Positions 55,501 through 64,000 of a stretch of 64,000 bases of DNA are shown here, one piece after another. Both the position numbers and the translations under genes were made by a program. The notes under the pieces were generated by a model, which worked only from the letters and a program-made list of their open reading frames with translations, was not told where the DNA came from and did no database searches. The DNA is taken from positions 1-64,000 of the forward strand of contig NZ_BAABRO010000006.1 of assembly GCF_039545035.1 (NCBI RefSeq), given 5' to 3'. The DNA is from Novipirellula caenicola. GTDB lineage: Bacteria > Planctomycetota > Planctomycetia > Pirellulales > Pirellulaceae. The first letter of the stretch is position 1. Each line of letters begins with the position of its first letter.

Positions 55501-56907
55501 CTAATAATCCTGTCCATTGTCACTAGATTTGCATGATGCTTGCCATGCGGTGAAGGCTTGCTTCATGCTATTGACTCGCTCGGGATGACGATCAGCTAGA
55601 TCATGACTTTCACTTGGATCTTGATGCAAATCGTACAACTCCCACGTCTTGCCACTGTCTGTGCTGATGATTTTGTAGGAGCCCTGATGCCACGCTTGCT
55701 GTTTGCCGGATTGGAATCCGATCGGTTGGCTTCGCTGCAATTTTGGGTTGGCAATCGCATCGATCAGCGAGATGCCGTCGATCGGACGCGAATCGGGATA
55801 CTCGGCTCCGATCGCCGCGAGCACGGTCGGTAGGTAGTCGCTTGTGACGGCAGGGAAATCGGTCGTCGATCCAGCCTGGGTATGTCCCGGCCACACCAAT
55901 ATCCCTGGTACGCGAACACCGCCTTCGTACAACGAACGTTTGCGGCCGCGAAAGTCGATTGCGGAACCCGGAGCTTTTCCGGCACTCCCTTCGGGGCCAT
56001 TGTCGCTACAGAACCACAGCATCGTATTGTCGGCGACGTTCAATTCAGCCAGCTTCGCTCGCAATCGGCCCACCTGTTCGTCCAACGCCGTGACGCATCC
56101 GTAATAATTGCGTTCATAACTCTCGTGATCCTGGTAATGTTTGGCGTGCTCTTCACCGGCGACGACTGGCAAGTGCGGCGCGTGGAACCAAACCGCAGCA
56201 AAGAAAGGGGTTTCTTCGGACACCGCATTCTCGATAAACGGGATCGCGCGGTCCATGATCACACGGGAATCATCGCCCTCGAGATTCTCGGTAACCGGGT
56301 TGCCGGCGTGATCCCAGTAGTGTGTTCCGTAGGGTTTGGCATTCGCTTTGTCAGAGATCGCATCCCAGTGGCCGTTGTCTTTGGCATTGGCCGGTTTGAT
56401 CATGGGATCATAAGTGGGAACTTTCGATTCGGTCACAAAGCTGTCGTCGTAACCATGTTGTCGTGGCGGTGAGAAATGTTTGGCTCCTTGGGGGCCGCCG
56501 CGATTGGCATCTTTGACCGTGGTTGTCAATGTTCCGAGGTGCCATTTTCCAAAATGCCCCGTGGCATAGCCGTGCTTTTTCAATAGCTCGGGAAGCGTGA
56601 TCTCGTCCTGTTTTAGATGCCCGGTATTTGCGAAATAGATGCCGTAGCGAAACGGATGACGGCCGGTCAAACAACTGCCGCGTGTGGGGCTGCATACGGG
56701 GGCAGCAGCGTAAAAACGATTGAACTTCAATCCGTCGGCTGCCATCGCGTCAATGTGTGGCGTGTGGATGGGCGACTCGGCGTTAAAGCACCGGGGATCT
56801 CCGATGCCAAGATCATCGCACATGACCAAAATGACGTTGGGTTTATCCGCAGCGGTCGCTTCCAATGCCAACAAAACCGTCAGCGAAAATGCAAAGAGGA
56901 GACGCAT
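55501..56907 (-). CDS. Sulfatase (arylsulfatase A type), 1
   Basis: A 468-aa exported sulfatase with signal peptide MRLLFAFSLTVLLALEATA. N-terminal metal site NVILVMCDDLGIGD. The formylglycine motif is CSPTRGSCLTGR, with Cys72 converted by a formylglycine-generating enzyme. Later FGKWHLG and CSDNGPEG are also typical. Hydrolyses sulfate esters on polysaccharide or small molecules; specificity unknown. The ATG at 56907 has AAGGA 6 nt upstream; an earlier in-frame start is rejected because it would bury the signal peptide. The stop abuts the hairpin array. Follows a second sulfatase on the same strand, 65 bp apart. Confidence 0.93.
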   Translation of the reverse strand: MRLLFAFSLTVLLALEATAADKPNVILVMCDDLGIGDPRCFNAESPIHTPHIDAMAADGLKFNRFYAAAPVCSPTRGSCLTGRHPFRYGIYFANTGHLKQDEITLPELLKKHGYATGHFGKWHLGTLTTTVKDANRGGPQGAKHFSPPRQHGYDDSFVTESKVPTYDPMIKPANAKDNGHWDAISDKANAKPYGTHYWDHAGNPVTENLEGDDSRVIMDRAIPFIENAVSEETPFFAAVWFHAPHLPVVAGEEHAKHYQDHESYERNYYGCVTALDEQVGRLRAKLAELNVADNTMLWFCSDNGPEGSAGKAPGSAIDFRGRKRSLYEGGVRVPGILVWPGHTQAGSTTDFPAVTSDYLPTVLAAIGAEYPDSRPIDGISLIDAIANPKLQRSQPIGFQSGKQQAWHQGSYKIISTDSGKTWELYDLHQDPSESHDLADRHPERVNSMKQAFTAWQASCKSSDNGQDY

Positions 56908-56972
56908 CGAATTTCCTTGTTTTGTTCCGTACTGAACCATGGTTAAGCCGCTTTTCGCATCACGGTAATAAC

Positions 56973-58637
56973 TTACAGCGATTTCGGAGGCCCTGCCGGT
57001 TTCCCGGTCTGCTTGTCGATCGGATACTTCGGTTGCCAAGTGGGGTGTTTTTGATTCAGCCAAGCATTCATCTGTTTGGAGATCGTCGAGGCAATTTCAG
57101 GACGTGTCTTGATCAGATTCTTGGTTTCACCTTGATCTTTGCTCAAACAGTACAGCTCCCACGAATCGGTCTCGTAGACGTACATCAACTTGTAACGTTG
57201 GCCATCGATGTCTGCGATTGCAGAAACGGCCGGTTCGGCTCGTTTGTCCATGTAGCCAGGGAACAGATAGAACACGGTGTTTCGCGTTCGCTGCGTGTTG
57301 GGATTTCGCAACACATCGGCAAACGACTCGCCGTCCAGCGGATGTTGGTCTGACGGGGGAACCCATTCTTTTCCGGCTAGCTCAAGGTAGGTTGGGTAAT
57401 AGTCAACCGAGTGGACTTTATGATCCGTGACGGTGCCCGCCGGAATCACGCTAGGCCAATAGGCGATCAGGGGAACGCGAATGCCGCCTTCGGTCAGCAT
57501 TCCTTTTTCGCCTCGCAGCGGTTGATTGTCTGCGTGAGTACCGCCATTGTCCGAGGTAAATAGAATCAGCGTGTTGGCCGCGATGCTGTCGTCGGGGTTA
57601 CCATCGCCATTGGGATCCTCGAGCATCGCCAGTATCCGGGCCAAGTTTTCATCGACGCCTGCGATGAAGCCGACATACTCGGCCATCTTTTTATTTGCAC
57701 CGCCGATGCGATCGATGGCAGCTTGTTTTAGGTCCGGCCGAGCGCGAACCGGTCCATGCACCGCGTAGGTGTGAAATTGCAAATAGAAAGGTTTGTCGCC
57801 GCTGGCAAGCTCTTTGACGGTGTCTTGCATCGCATCGCCTAACGCATCACTGATGTGCTTGGGCGTATCGAGCAGCGATTTTGGCAGTCCTCGTTTCGTC
57901 AAATAGGCGTTGTCATACGGAGCGGCGTAGCGATCAAAGTGTCCGAGTCCGACACCTTTGAATTTCCACTTGTCGTTTTTCTGTGAAGCAAAACAGGTTG
58001 GTTGATGACCTTGGCCATATCCGCCCAAATTGATATCGAAGCCGACATTTTCGGGCATCGTTGCTTCGCCGCGATGACCGCCAACGTGGAATTTGCCGAT
58101 ATGAGCGGTGGCGTAGCCGTTTTGCTTAAGCGCCTCGGCCACCGTGATCGCCTCCGGAGCAACATCCTCGGATTGCTTGGGCCCTTCGAAACGAGCGGCT
58201 TCCTTTTTGATTCCGCCTCCGCCAAAACGGTTCAGATGTCCGACCACATAAACATTGTTGTTGACACGGGCCGGATATTGACCCGACAACATCGCCGCTC
58301 GGGTGGGAGCACAATTGGGTTGGGCATAGGCATGCGTAAAGCTGAGTCCGCCGGCGGCGATTCTTTCGATCGTCGGTGTTTGGTAGACCTCTTTCGTCGT
58401 CCCCATGGTCGCCTGTTTCGCGCTGATATGATTCCATCCCAAGTCGTCGACCATATAGACGATGATGTTGGGTTTGGATTGAACCGGATGGTTGTTGTCA
58501 TTCGCAGCGAGCGACTGGGTTGCCGCGTTCACTGCTGCGAACGACGCCAGGACGAAGAAACGTAGAAAGGTCGAACGGGGGCTGCGTTTCACGAGGGGCC
58601 TCTCGAAGCGGTTTTTGAAAGGATTAGGGTTCGGCAT
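56973..58637 (-). CDS. Sulfatase, 2
   Basis: A 554-aa exported sulfatase. Signal region STFLRFFVLASFAAVNAATQSLA. Motifs: NIIVYMVDDLGWNHIS, formylglycine motif CAPTRAAMLSGQYP (Cys109), HIGKFHVGG and FTSDNGGTH. It is a different subfamily from its neighbour: larger, with RVNNNVYVVGHLNRFGGGG after the active-site helix. Start uncertain among several in-frame ATGs; 58637 is given. Both sulfatases probably work on sulfated algal glycans, consistent with the marine planctomycete theme. Divergent from the DksA-like gene. Confidence 0.9.
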   Translation of the reverse strand: MPNPNPFKNRFERPLVKRSPRSTFLRFFVLASFAAVNAATQSLAANDNNHPVQSKPNIIVYMVDDLGWNHISAKQATMGTTKEVYQTPTIERIAAGGLSFTHAYAQPNCAPTRAAMLSGQYPARVNNNVYVVGHLNRFGGGGIKKEAARFEGPKQSEDVAPEAITVAEALKQNGYATAHIGKFHVGGHRGEATMPENVGFDINLGGYGQGHQPTCFASQKNDKWKFKGVGLGHFDRYAAPYDNAYLTKRGLPKSLLDTPKHISDALGDAMQDTVKELASGDKPFYLQFHTYAVHGPVRARPDLKQAAIDRIGGANKKMAEYVGFIAGVDENLARILAMLEDPNGDGNPDDSIAANTLILFTSDNGGTHADNQPLRGEKGMLTEGGIRVPLIAYWPSVIPAGTVTDHKVHSVDYYPTYLELAGKEWVPPSDQHPLDGESFADVLRNPNTQRTRNTVFYLFPGYMDKRAEPAVSAIADIDGQRYKLMYVYETDSWELYCLSKDQGETKNLIKTRPEIASTISKQMNAWLNQKHPTWQPKYPIDKQTGKPAGPPKSL

Positions 58638-58786
58638 GCCGACGGGATGGAGGGATCTCATTGTAGCCTGCGGCATCGGCGACTGCACGCGTGTCATCAA
58701 CCTGGGTAATGATCCCGTTTGCCTCTGCGGTATGCGATTTGCTTTTGATTGTTAGCAACTTGTCCGACCTACACGAGGAAAGTCTC

Positions 58787-59101
58787 ATGACTGACTACAC
58801 CAAATTGAGAACGGAACTCGAAGCACAACTTCAAGAGCTCGTTGCCCGAGCCGAGGGGATCGACAACGACCTCCGCAAACCCGGCGACGAAGATTGGGAA
58901 GAGCGGGCGGCGGAATCCGAAGGGGACGAAGTGCTGGCGTCGGTAGCCGATCTTGCAATCAAAGAGATTGAACAGATCAAGCATGCACTGCACGAGATCG
59001 ACGAAGGAACGTATGGCAAGTGCACCCGCTGCGGTAAACAAATTCCGCAAGAGAGACTCGAGGTGGTGCCCTACGCCACAACGTGTACCGGATGTGGTTG
59101 A
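58787..59101 (+). CDS. DksA/TraR-family zinc-finger protein
   Basis: A 104-aa cytoplasmic protein. A long acidic coiled-coil (LEAQLQELVARAEGIDNDL; EEIEQIKHAL region) is followed by a C4 zinc finger with Cys79, Cys82, Cys100 and Cys103 (CTRCGK ... CTGCG). DksA-like proteins insert into the RNA polymerase secondary channel; short relatives of this kind are widespread and not all have been shown to do so. The ATG at 58787 has GAGGAA 6 nt upstream. A stem TTGATCG/CGATCAA (59098-59124) overlaps its stop codon, separating it from the cytochrome gene, and may partly terminate transcription. Confidence 0.9.
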   Translation: MTDYTKLRTELEAQLQELVARAEGIDNDLRKPGDEDWEERAAESEGDEVLASVADLAIKEIEQIKHALHEIDEGTYGKCTRCGKQIPQERLEVVPYATTCTGCG

Positions 59102-59155
59102 TCGTGTGATTCTCGCTCGATCAAACCGAAATTGACCCTTGTAGCGGAGACGGTG

Positions 59156-59557
59156 ATGCGCATTCGATTGCCCCTGATGGTGTGTGGTATCGCGATGGTT
59201 TTGATGTCCGCGATGTTCGGTCGGTCGCAACAGGCGGAAAAGCCCGGATCGCAGATGGAGGTCCAGAAGCGGGACATGCAAAAGAAGCTGGACTATTCAA
59301 AAAACATCCTCGATGGATTGGTGACCGAAGATTTCGACAAAATCCTTGGCAATGCCAAATCGCTTAACACGCTGGCAAAACACAAGTGGATGCAGAATGA
59401 TTCGATTGCTTACCGCACCCAAAACCAAGTGTTTTGGTTTACCACCGGGACGCTGATGACGGCAGCGGAGCAAAAGAATCTCGACGGAGCGATGCTCTCG
59501 TACACCCAGATGATGCACACCTGTGTCAATTGTCATCAGCTGATCCGACGCCAGTAG
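59156..59557 (+). CDS. Small exported c-type cytochrome-like protein
   Basis: A 133-aa protein with signal MRIRLPLMVCGIAMVLMSAM and a single heme-attachment motif CVNCH at 123-127 near the C-terminus, preceded by helical sequence (KILGNAKSLNTLAKHKWM). This arrangement, a four-helix bundle with heme motif at the C-terminal end, resembles cytochrome c'. GGAG at 59146-59149 lies 6 nt before the ATG. The RnfB-like gene starts 8 bp after its stop, so the two are cotranscribed. Confidence 0.8.
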   Translation: MRIRLPLMVCGIAMVLMSAMFGRSQQAEKPGSQMEVQKRDMQKKLDYSKNILDGLVTEDFDKILGNAKSLNTLAKHKWMQNDSIAYRTQNQVFWFTTGTLMTAAEQKNLDGAMLSYTQMMHTCVNCHQLIRRQ

Positions 59558-59565
59558 TTTGTGCC

Positions 59566-60429
59566 ATGACGATCGTGACCTCCGTAGCGGTGATTGCCGG
59601 ATTGACGTTGGCTTTGGCGTCGATGATCGTGATCGCTAATCGCTGGTTACACGTCCAAGAGGACCCCCGAATTGATCGGGTGGAATCGATGTTGCCGCAC
59701 ACCAATTGCGGGGCATGCGGCTATCCGGGATGCCGAGCGTTTGCCGAGGCATTGGTGCGGGGCGAGACGTTGCCTGTGAAATGCACCGTCGGCACGGCGG
59801 AGGACCACGTCAAAATCGCGACCTTTCTAGGTGTGGATGTCGGCACGCAAACAAAGCGAGTGGCACGTTTGGCATGTGCGGGTGGGAGCAATGTGGCTCG
59901 AAACCGCGCGCATTACGAAGGACTCGGTTCGTGTGCCGCCGTGGCATTGGTTGCCGGAGGTGGCAAAGCCTGTTTTTGGGGATGCCTTGGGTTAGCCGAT
60001 TGCGAGCGTGCCTGCGATTTTGATGCGATCGAAATGGATGTGCACCAGATTCCGGTGGTCGACGAAGATCGCTGTACTGCCTGCGGCGATTGTGTCGAGG
60101 CGTGCCCAAAGGATCTGTTTTCACTTCACCCGGCGAACCAGCGGTTGTGGGTGGCGTGTGCTTCGTTGGCCGAGGGGGACGAAATCCTTAGCGATTGCGA
60201 AGTCGCTTGCACGGGATGTGGTCGCTGTGCGATGGACGCACCGGTCCAGATCCAGATGAAGCATCATTTGCCCGTTATCGACTACAGCAAAGGTTCGTTG
60301 TCGGCGATGCCCACCCAGCGATGTCCAACCGGCGCGATCGTTTGGCTCGACAAAACGCTTGGACCCGTGAAAGGCCGAGCGGCCAAAAAGATCATTCGCC
60401 AAGGCAATGTACGCGAGGGGATCTCGTAA
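59566..60429 (+). CDS. RnfB-like iron-sulfur protein
   Basis: A 287-aa protein with one N-terminal membrane anchor (VAVIAGLTLALASMIVIANR), then the RnfB-type Fe-S domain with Cys48, Cys51, Cys56 and Cys73 (CGACGYPGC ... KC). A second cysteine region (LACAGGSNVARN; GSCAAV) and a ferredoxin domain with CTACGDCVEACP and CTGCGRCAMDAP follow. RnfB normally belongs to the six-subunit Rnf complex, accepting electrons from ferredoxin; no rnfA/C/D/E/G gene is visible here. In the second cluster the last Cys-Pro is replaced (CAMDAP), with CPTGAI further on perhaps supplying the ligand. It precedes the large 2-oxoacid:ferredoxin oxidoreductase gene and probably handles its electrons (inference). Confidence 0.88.
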   Translation: MTIVTSVAVIAGLTLALASMIVIANRWLHVQEDPRIDRVESMLPHTNCGACGYPGCRAFAEALVRGETLPVKCTVGTAEDHVKIATFLGVDVGTQTKRVARLACAGGSNVARNRAHYEGLGSCAAVALVAGGGKACFWGCLGLADCERACDFDAIEMDVHQIPVVDEDRCTACGDCVEACPKDLFSLHPANQRLWVACASLAEGDEILSDCEVACTGCGRCAMDAPVQIQMKHHLPVIDYSKGSLSAMPTQRCPTGAIVWLDKTLGPVKGRAAKKIIRQGNVREGIS

Positions 60430-60447
60430 GCGATTCGTCGCGGGGGG

Positions 60448-60481
60448 CGGCATGGGCTTTGCGTCGGCATGGGCTTTGCGT
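60448..60481. repeat. 17-bp perfect tandem direct repeat
   Basis: CGGCATGGGCTTTGCGT occurs twice in direct succession (60448-60464, 60465-60481) in the leader between the RnfB-like gene and the oxidoreductase gene. Confidence 0.9.
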
Positions 60482-60583
60482 TCTGAATGGTTACTTTTGA
60501 GAATGCTTTGCTTTTTGAGGTTTGGCTTTTGAGCCGCAGCCCGAATTGCATGGAAGCGGCTTTTTCCGTGAGCGATGGTGGCC

Positions 60584-63500
60584 ATGACGAAATCAAAACG
60601 GGAATTCAAATACCCAGGCACTCGTGTCGCAGTCGATGGAAACACTGCGGTGGCGATGTGTGAACGCGAGTCGACCGATGCGGCCGGGGCATACCCGATC
60701 ACGCCCTCCACGCAGATGGGCGAGTATTGGGCCGAGGCCGCCGCGAGCGGCCACTTGAATATCTCGGGTCGTCCCTTGATTTTTATTGAACCGGAAGGAG
60801 AGCACGCTGCCGCGGCGGTCACCGCGGGGCTGTCGATGACGGGGTTGCGAGCGAGCAATTTTTCGTCCGGCCAAGGCATCGCCTACATGCACGAATCGCT
60901 GTACGCAGCGGTGGGAAAACGGTTGACCTATGTCCTGAATATCGGGGCACGGGCAATGACCAAAGCGACGCTGAATGTGCACGCCGGGCATGACGACTAT
61001 CACTGCATGGATGACACCGGCTTCTTTCAAATGTTTGCCAAAGATGCGCAAAGCGTCGCCGATTTAAACATCATCGCTCATCGCATCGCCGAACTTGCAT
61101 TGACACCGGGCGTTATCGCACAGGATGGGTTTCTAACGACTCACTTGATCGAATCGATCCAAGTTCCCGAACGCGAATTGATCCAAGAATTTCTGGGGCG
61201 TCCCGACGACATTATTCAAACGCCCACCCCGGCGCAGCAGATTATTTACGGCGACACACGGCGACGGATCCCCGAGGTATGGGACGTCGACAACCCAGTG
61301 ATGACGGGCACGGTTCAGAATCAAGACTCGTACATGCAGAGCGTCGCCGCCCAGCGTCCCTATTTCTTTGATCATTTGCCGGAGTTGACCGAGCAAGCGT
61401 TCGAGCAATTTTATCAGCTGACCGGCCGCCGCTACGATCGTGTAGTCGGCTACCGCGTCGACGATGCGGAATACCTGATCGTCGGTCAAGGCAGTCTAAT
61501 TCCGACGGCCGAGGCGGTGGCCGATTATTTGCGTGAAAGCCGTGGCATTCGAGTCGGTGTGATCAACTTGGTGATGTTTCGCCCCTTTCCCGCCGATCTT
61601 CTCAGCCGAATACTCAAGGGCAAAAAGGGTGTCGCTTTGCTCGAGCGACTTGATCAACCACTTGCGGTGGATTTGCCGTTGATGCGAGAAGTCCGCGCGA
61701 CGATGAGCCGTTGTCTCGAGAATGGGCGTGAGCCATCGAAGCCTGCCTTTGCAAACTTGGAAACCTATCGCGTGCTGACGGACGCACCTTCGCTGTATTC
61801 GGGTTCCTTTGGGATGGGCAGTCGCGATTTGCAACCCGAGGGGGTTGTGGCAGCGATCGAGAACATGCTTCCGCAAGGCCCGAATCGTAAATTCTTCTAT
61901 CTGTCGATTGACTTTCTGCGGGAAAACCCGGTCAGCCCCAAACAGCGAATTCACCAACAAGACATCGAATCGAAGTATCCCGACATCCGCAAACTTGCGA
62001 TCCGCGGATCGGAGAATCCGAACTTGATGCCGGAAAGTAGCATCACGGTGCGAATGCATTCGGTTGGCGGCTGGGGCGCAATCACGACCGGCAAAAACTT
62101 GGCGTTAACGCTATACGATTTGCTTGGGTTTCATATCAAGGCCAACCCAAAATATGGTTCGGAAAAGAAGGGACAACCGACAACCTACTACCTGTCCGCG
62201 GCTCCCGAACCAATTCGCATCAATAGCGAGTACTTCTATGTTGACGTCGTGTTGTCGCCCGATCCAAACGTGTTCCACCATACCAACGCCTTGGCGGGAT
62301 TAAAGGAAGGCGGGGTGTTTATCATCCAAAGTGACAAGACGTCTGCCGACGAGGTGTGGAAGAGTGTGCCGGAGCCGTATCGCCGGATTTTGATTGATAA
62401 GAAGATCAAATTCTACTACTTGGATGCGTTTCAAATTGCTCGTGACGAGGCGAGTGACCCCGATCTGCAGTTGCGTATGCAAGGCATTGCATTTCAAGGA
62501 GCCTTTTTCTCGGCGTCTCCGGTTGCTGAGAGAGCTGGATTGTCTCAGGCACGTCTGATCGAGGCCATCCGCAGCCAATTGCAACACAAATTCGGCAGCA
62601 AAGGGGCTCGCGTCGTCCAAGAAAACATGGCGGTTGTCAAACGAGGGTTCGACGAAGTCAAAGCGGTTGCCTATGGTGCGATCGACGAGGAATCTCCTCG
62701 TAAAACGACGACGCGAGAACCGGCACTTCCGGTGGTACTAAAGACGCAACCGGCAAGCAAGTCTCGCCGGTCGGACATTCATCGCTTCTGGGAACAAACC
62801 GGCAACCTTTACGCACGTGGGATGGGATCCGACACGATCACCGATCCCTTTATCGGTTTGGGAACCATCCCCGCGGTGACCACGATGTTTCGTGACATGA
62901 GCGGGATTCGCTTTCAACATCCCCAATGGATCGCCGAGAACTGTACCGCATGCGGACGCTGTTATACCGTTTGCCCCGATACCGCGATTCCGGGACTCGT
63001 CAACGAAGTCACTCAGGTCTTTGACACGATCATCGCTCGGCTTCGCAAACGGGGAATGGATTTAAAGTACCTGCCAAAAGCGGTTCGTGACGTCGAGAAA
63101 AATTTGCGTCCGATCTTTGCCGAGGCGAGCGAAAACGACAACGTGTTGGGAATGTTACAAGAGGCGATCAACAAGACTCTTCGCGACAGCAAACTCGAGA
63201 AGGGTTCGCGTGACGAACTCAAGCACGAACTCGAAGCGTTCCGCGAAGAAATTGGCGAGTTTCAGTTTGCGTTGTCGCGTCCTTATTACACGCTGAAAGA
63301 GAAAGAGTCGCCTGGCGAAGGCGGGTTATTGAGTATCACGGTGAATCCCAATACCTGTAAAGGGTGCATGGAATGCGTGCAAGTATGTGACGACGACGCA
63401 CTTCGTGTCGTGCCGCAAACGGACGAGTCGCTCAGTACATTGCGGCGAAATTGGGATGTTTGGCAAGACCTTCCCACGACACCGAAAAAGTACATTCGCG

Positions 63501-64000
63501 TGCAAAACATCGAAGAGGGCATCGGTGTGCTCGAAACATTGTTGTTGGACAAACGAAACTATTCGTCATTGGCAAGCGGCGACGGCGCCTGTAACGGTTG
63601 CGGTGAAAAGAGTGTCATTCATTTGTTTACCGCAACGGTCGAAGCACTCATGCAACCTCGTGTCGAGCGGCATGTCGCCTCACTGACCGACTTGATTGCG
63701 AAACTGGAAACTCACATCCAACATCGATTGGTGCAGGAAATCGATGTCGGCGATCCCGATTCGCTTGCCAAGATCGTGGACGAAATAGGCACTGCCGATG
63801 TGACGCTCTCAGGGATCGCGCAACGAGTCGAGAACCAGCGGGGCGGCGAGCCGATTGATCAGCAATGGCTTCGCCGCGTCACCGGCTTGTTGGCGAAACT
63901 AAAACGTCTTCGCTGGAACTACGTCGAAGGGGTCACCGGGCGTGGGCGTGCCAACGCCGGAATTTTGAATTCGACCGGCTGTTCGTCGGTGTGGGGCAGC
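60584..64000 (+). CDS. Pyruvate:ferredoxin oxidoreductase-type enzyme (NifJ-like), 3' end beyond the window
   Basis: At least 1139 aa, still open at the edge. N-terminal pyrimidine-binding domain with YPITPSTQMGEYW and ASNFSSGQGIAYM; a transketolase-C-like domain (YLIVGQGSLIPTAEAVADY); gamma domain with the EKR-type YGSEKKGQPTTYYL; two [4Fe-4S] motifs, CTACGRCYTVCP (Cys787 onward) and CKGCMECVQVCD (Cys925 onward); then the TPP domain with GDGACNGCGEK (Cys1003 onward) and STGCSSVWG. It would oxidise pyruvate or another 2-oxoacid to acyl-CoA, CO2 and reduced ferredoxin. The two clusters are 138 residues apart, far more than usual, because of a helical insert; a second insert of about 100 residues lies inside the TPP domain. 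Start is ATG 60584; ATG 60575 is also possible. Confidence 0.9.
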   Translation, partial: MTKSKREFKYPGTRVAVDGNTAVAMCERESTDAAGAYPITPSTQMGEYWAEAAASGHLNISGRPLIFIEPEGEHAAAAVTAGLSMTGLRASNFSSGQGIAYMHESLYAAVGKRLTYVLNIGARAMTKATLNVHAGHDDYHCMDDTGFFQMFAKDAQSVADLNIIAHRIAELALTPGVIAQDGFLTTHLIESIQVPERELIQEFLGRPDDIIQTPTPAQQIIYGDTRRRIPEVWDVDNPVMTGTVQNQDSYMQSVAAQRPYFFDHLPELTEQAFEQFYQLTGRRYDRVVGYRVDDAEYLIVGQGSLIPTAEAVADYLRESRGIRVGVINLVMFRPFPADLLSRILKGKKGVALLERLDQPLAVDLPLMREVRATMSRCLENGREPSKPAFANLETYRVLTDAPSLYSGSFGMGSRDLQPEGVVAAIENMLPQGPNRKFFYLSIDFLRENPVSPKQRIHQQDIESKYPDIRKLAIRGSENPNLMPESSITVRMHSVGGWGAITTGKNLALTLYDLLGFHIKANPKYGSEKKGQPTTYYLSAAPEPIRINSEYFYVDVVLSPDPNVFHHTNALAGLKEGGVFIIQSDKTSADEVWKSVPEPYRRILIDKKIKFYYLDAFQIARDEASDPDLQLRMQGIAFQGAFFSASPVAERAGLSQARLIEAIRSQLQHKFGSKGARVVQENMAVVKRGFDEVKAVAYGAIDEESPRKTTTREPALPVVLKTQPASKSRRSDIHRFWEQTGNLYARGMGSDTITDPFIGLGTIPAVTTMFRDMSGIRFQHPQWIAENCTACGRCYTVCPDTAIPGLVNEVTQVFDTIIARLRKRGMDLKYLPKAVRDVEKNLRPIFAEASENDNVLGMLQEAINKTLRDSKLEKGSRDELKHELEAFREEIGEFQFALSRPYYTLKEKESPGEGGLLSITVNPNTCKGCMECVQVCDDDALRVVPQTDESLSTLRRNWDVWQDLPTTPKKYIRVQNIEEGIGVLETLLLDKRNYSSLASGDGACNGCGEKSVIHLFTATVEALMQPRVERHVASLTDLIAKLETHIQHRLVQEIDVGDPDSLAKIVDEIGTADVTLSGIAQRVENQRGGEPIDQQWLRRVTGLLAKLKRLRWNYVEGVTGRGRANAGILNSTGCSSVWGS

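Noticed and set aside
53751-55536. Open frames of 135-320 codons through the hairpin array
   Set aside because: They exist in several frames on both strands only because the 207-bp period is a multiple of three. The peptides merely restate the repeat, and there are no good ribosome binding sites.

Overview
The window looks like a chromosomal segment of a planctomycete, most likely family Pirellulaceae (Rhodopirellula-like). This rests on gene content: a cytochrome/DUF1549/DUF1553 protein directly coupled to a DUF1501 protein, a PVC-type heme-binding dehydrogenase, a DUF1559 prepilin-like protein, two CRTAC1/UnbV-type FG-GAP proteins with TPR-like N-termini, and two sulfatases. Genes are well spaced, many lack strong Shine-Dalgarno sites, and TTG/GTG starts occur. 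No tRNA, rRNA, transposase, phage or CRISPR locus was seen. The genus assignment is inference.

Layout. 0.5-4.3 kb: an acyl-CoA synthetase/GNAT fusion convergent with an HDAC-family deacetylase. 4.9-7 kb: a DEAD-box helicase, a small basic-acidic protein that apparently starts at ATC, and a cold-shock protein ending at a clear terminator. 7-15 kb: an AspT-like transporter, L-serine deaminase, ThiD, a methyltransferase/FAD-oxidoreductase pair and a PfkB kinase. 15-29 kb: secreted planctomycete-type degradation genes (1403-aa ThuA/discoidin/dehydrogenase/HEAT/cytochrome protein, beta-lactamase-fold hydrolase, fuconate-dehydratase-like enzyme, DUF1549/1553 + DUF1501 pair, tandem-domain esterase). 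29.8-36.8 kb: an RND tripartite efflux system. 37-44.5 kb: a candidate beta-glucan (laminarin) utilisation locus: GH16, a 1153-aa phosphorylase-like protein and a GPH symporter, divergent from a LacI regulator with three near-identical operators between them. 44.8-52.7 kb: DUF1559 protein, small lipoprotein and two large paralogous TPR/FG-GAP/UnbV lipoproteins. 52.8-58.6 kb: an MDR oxidoreductase, a 1.7-kb hairpin-repeat array, and two sulfatases. 58.8-64 kb: a DksA-like zinc-finger protein, a small c-type cytochrome, an RnfB-like ferredoxin protein and a very large pyruvate:ferredoxin-oxidoreductase-type enzyme cut by the window edge.

The non-coding DNA is the most unusual part. At 53781-55500 there are eight copies of a roughly 207-bp unit, each packed with seven or more short palindromes, some with compensatory stem changes between copies. 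A second, dispersed element of about 120-130 bp with long terminal inverted repeats occurs three times (13.4, 29.2 and 31.1 kb), with short REP-like palindromes next to two or three of the copies. A hairpin with a T-run sits over the ribosome binding site of the first UnbV protein and has a competing fold, suggesting attenuation or translational control.
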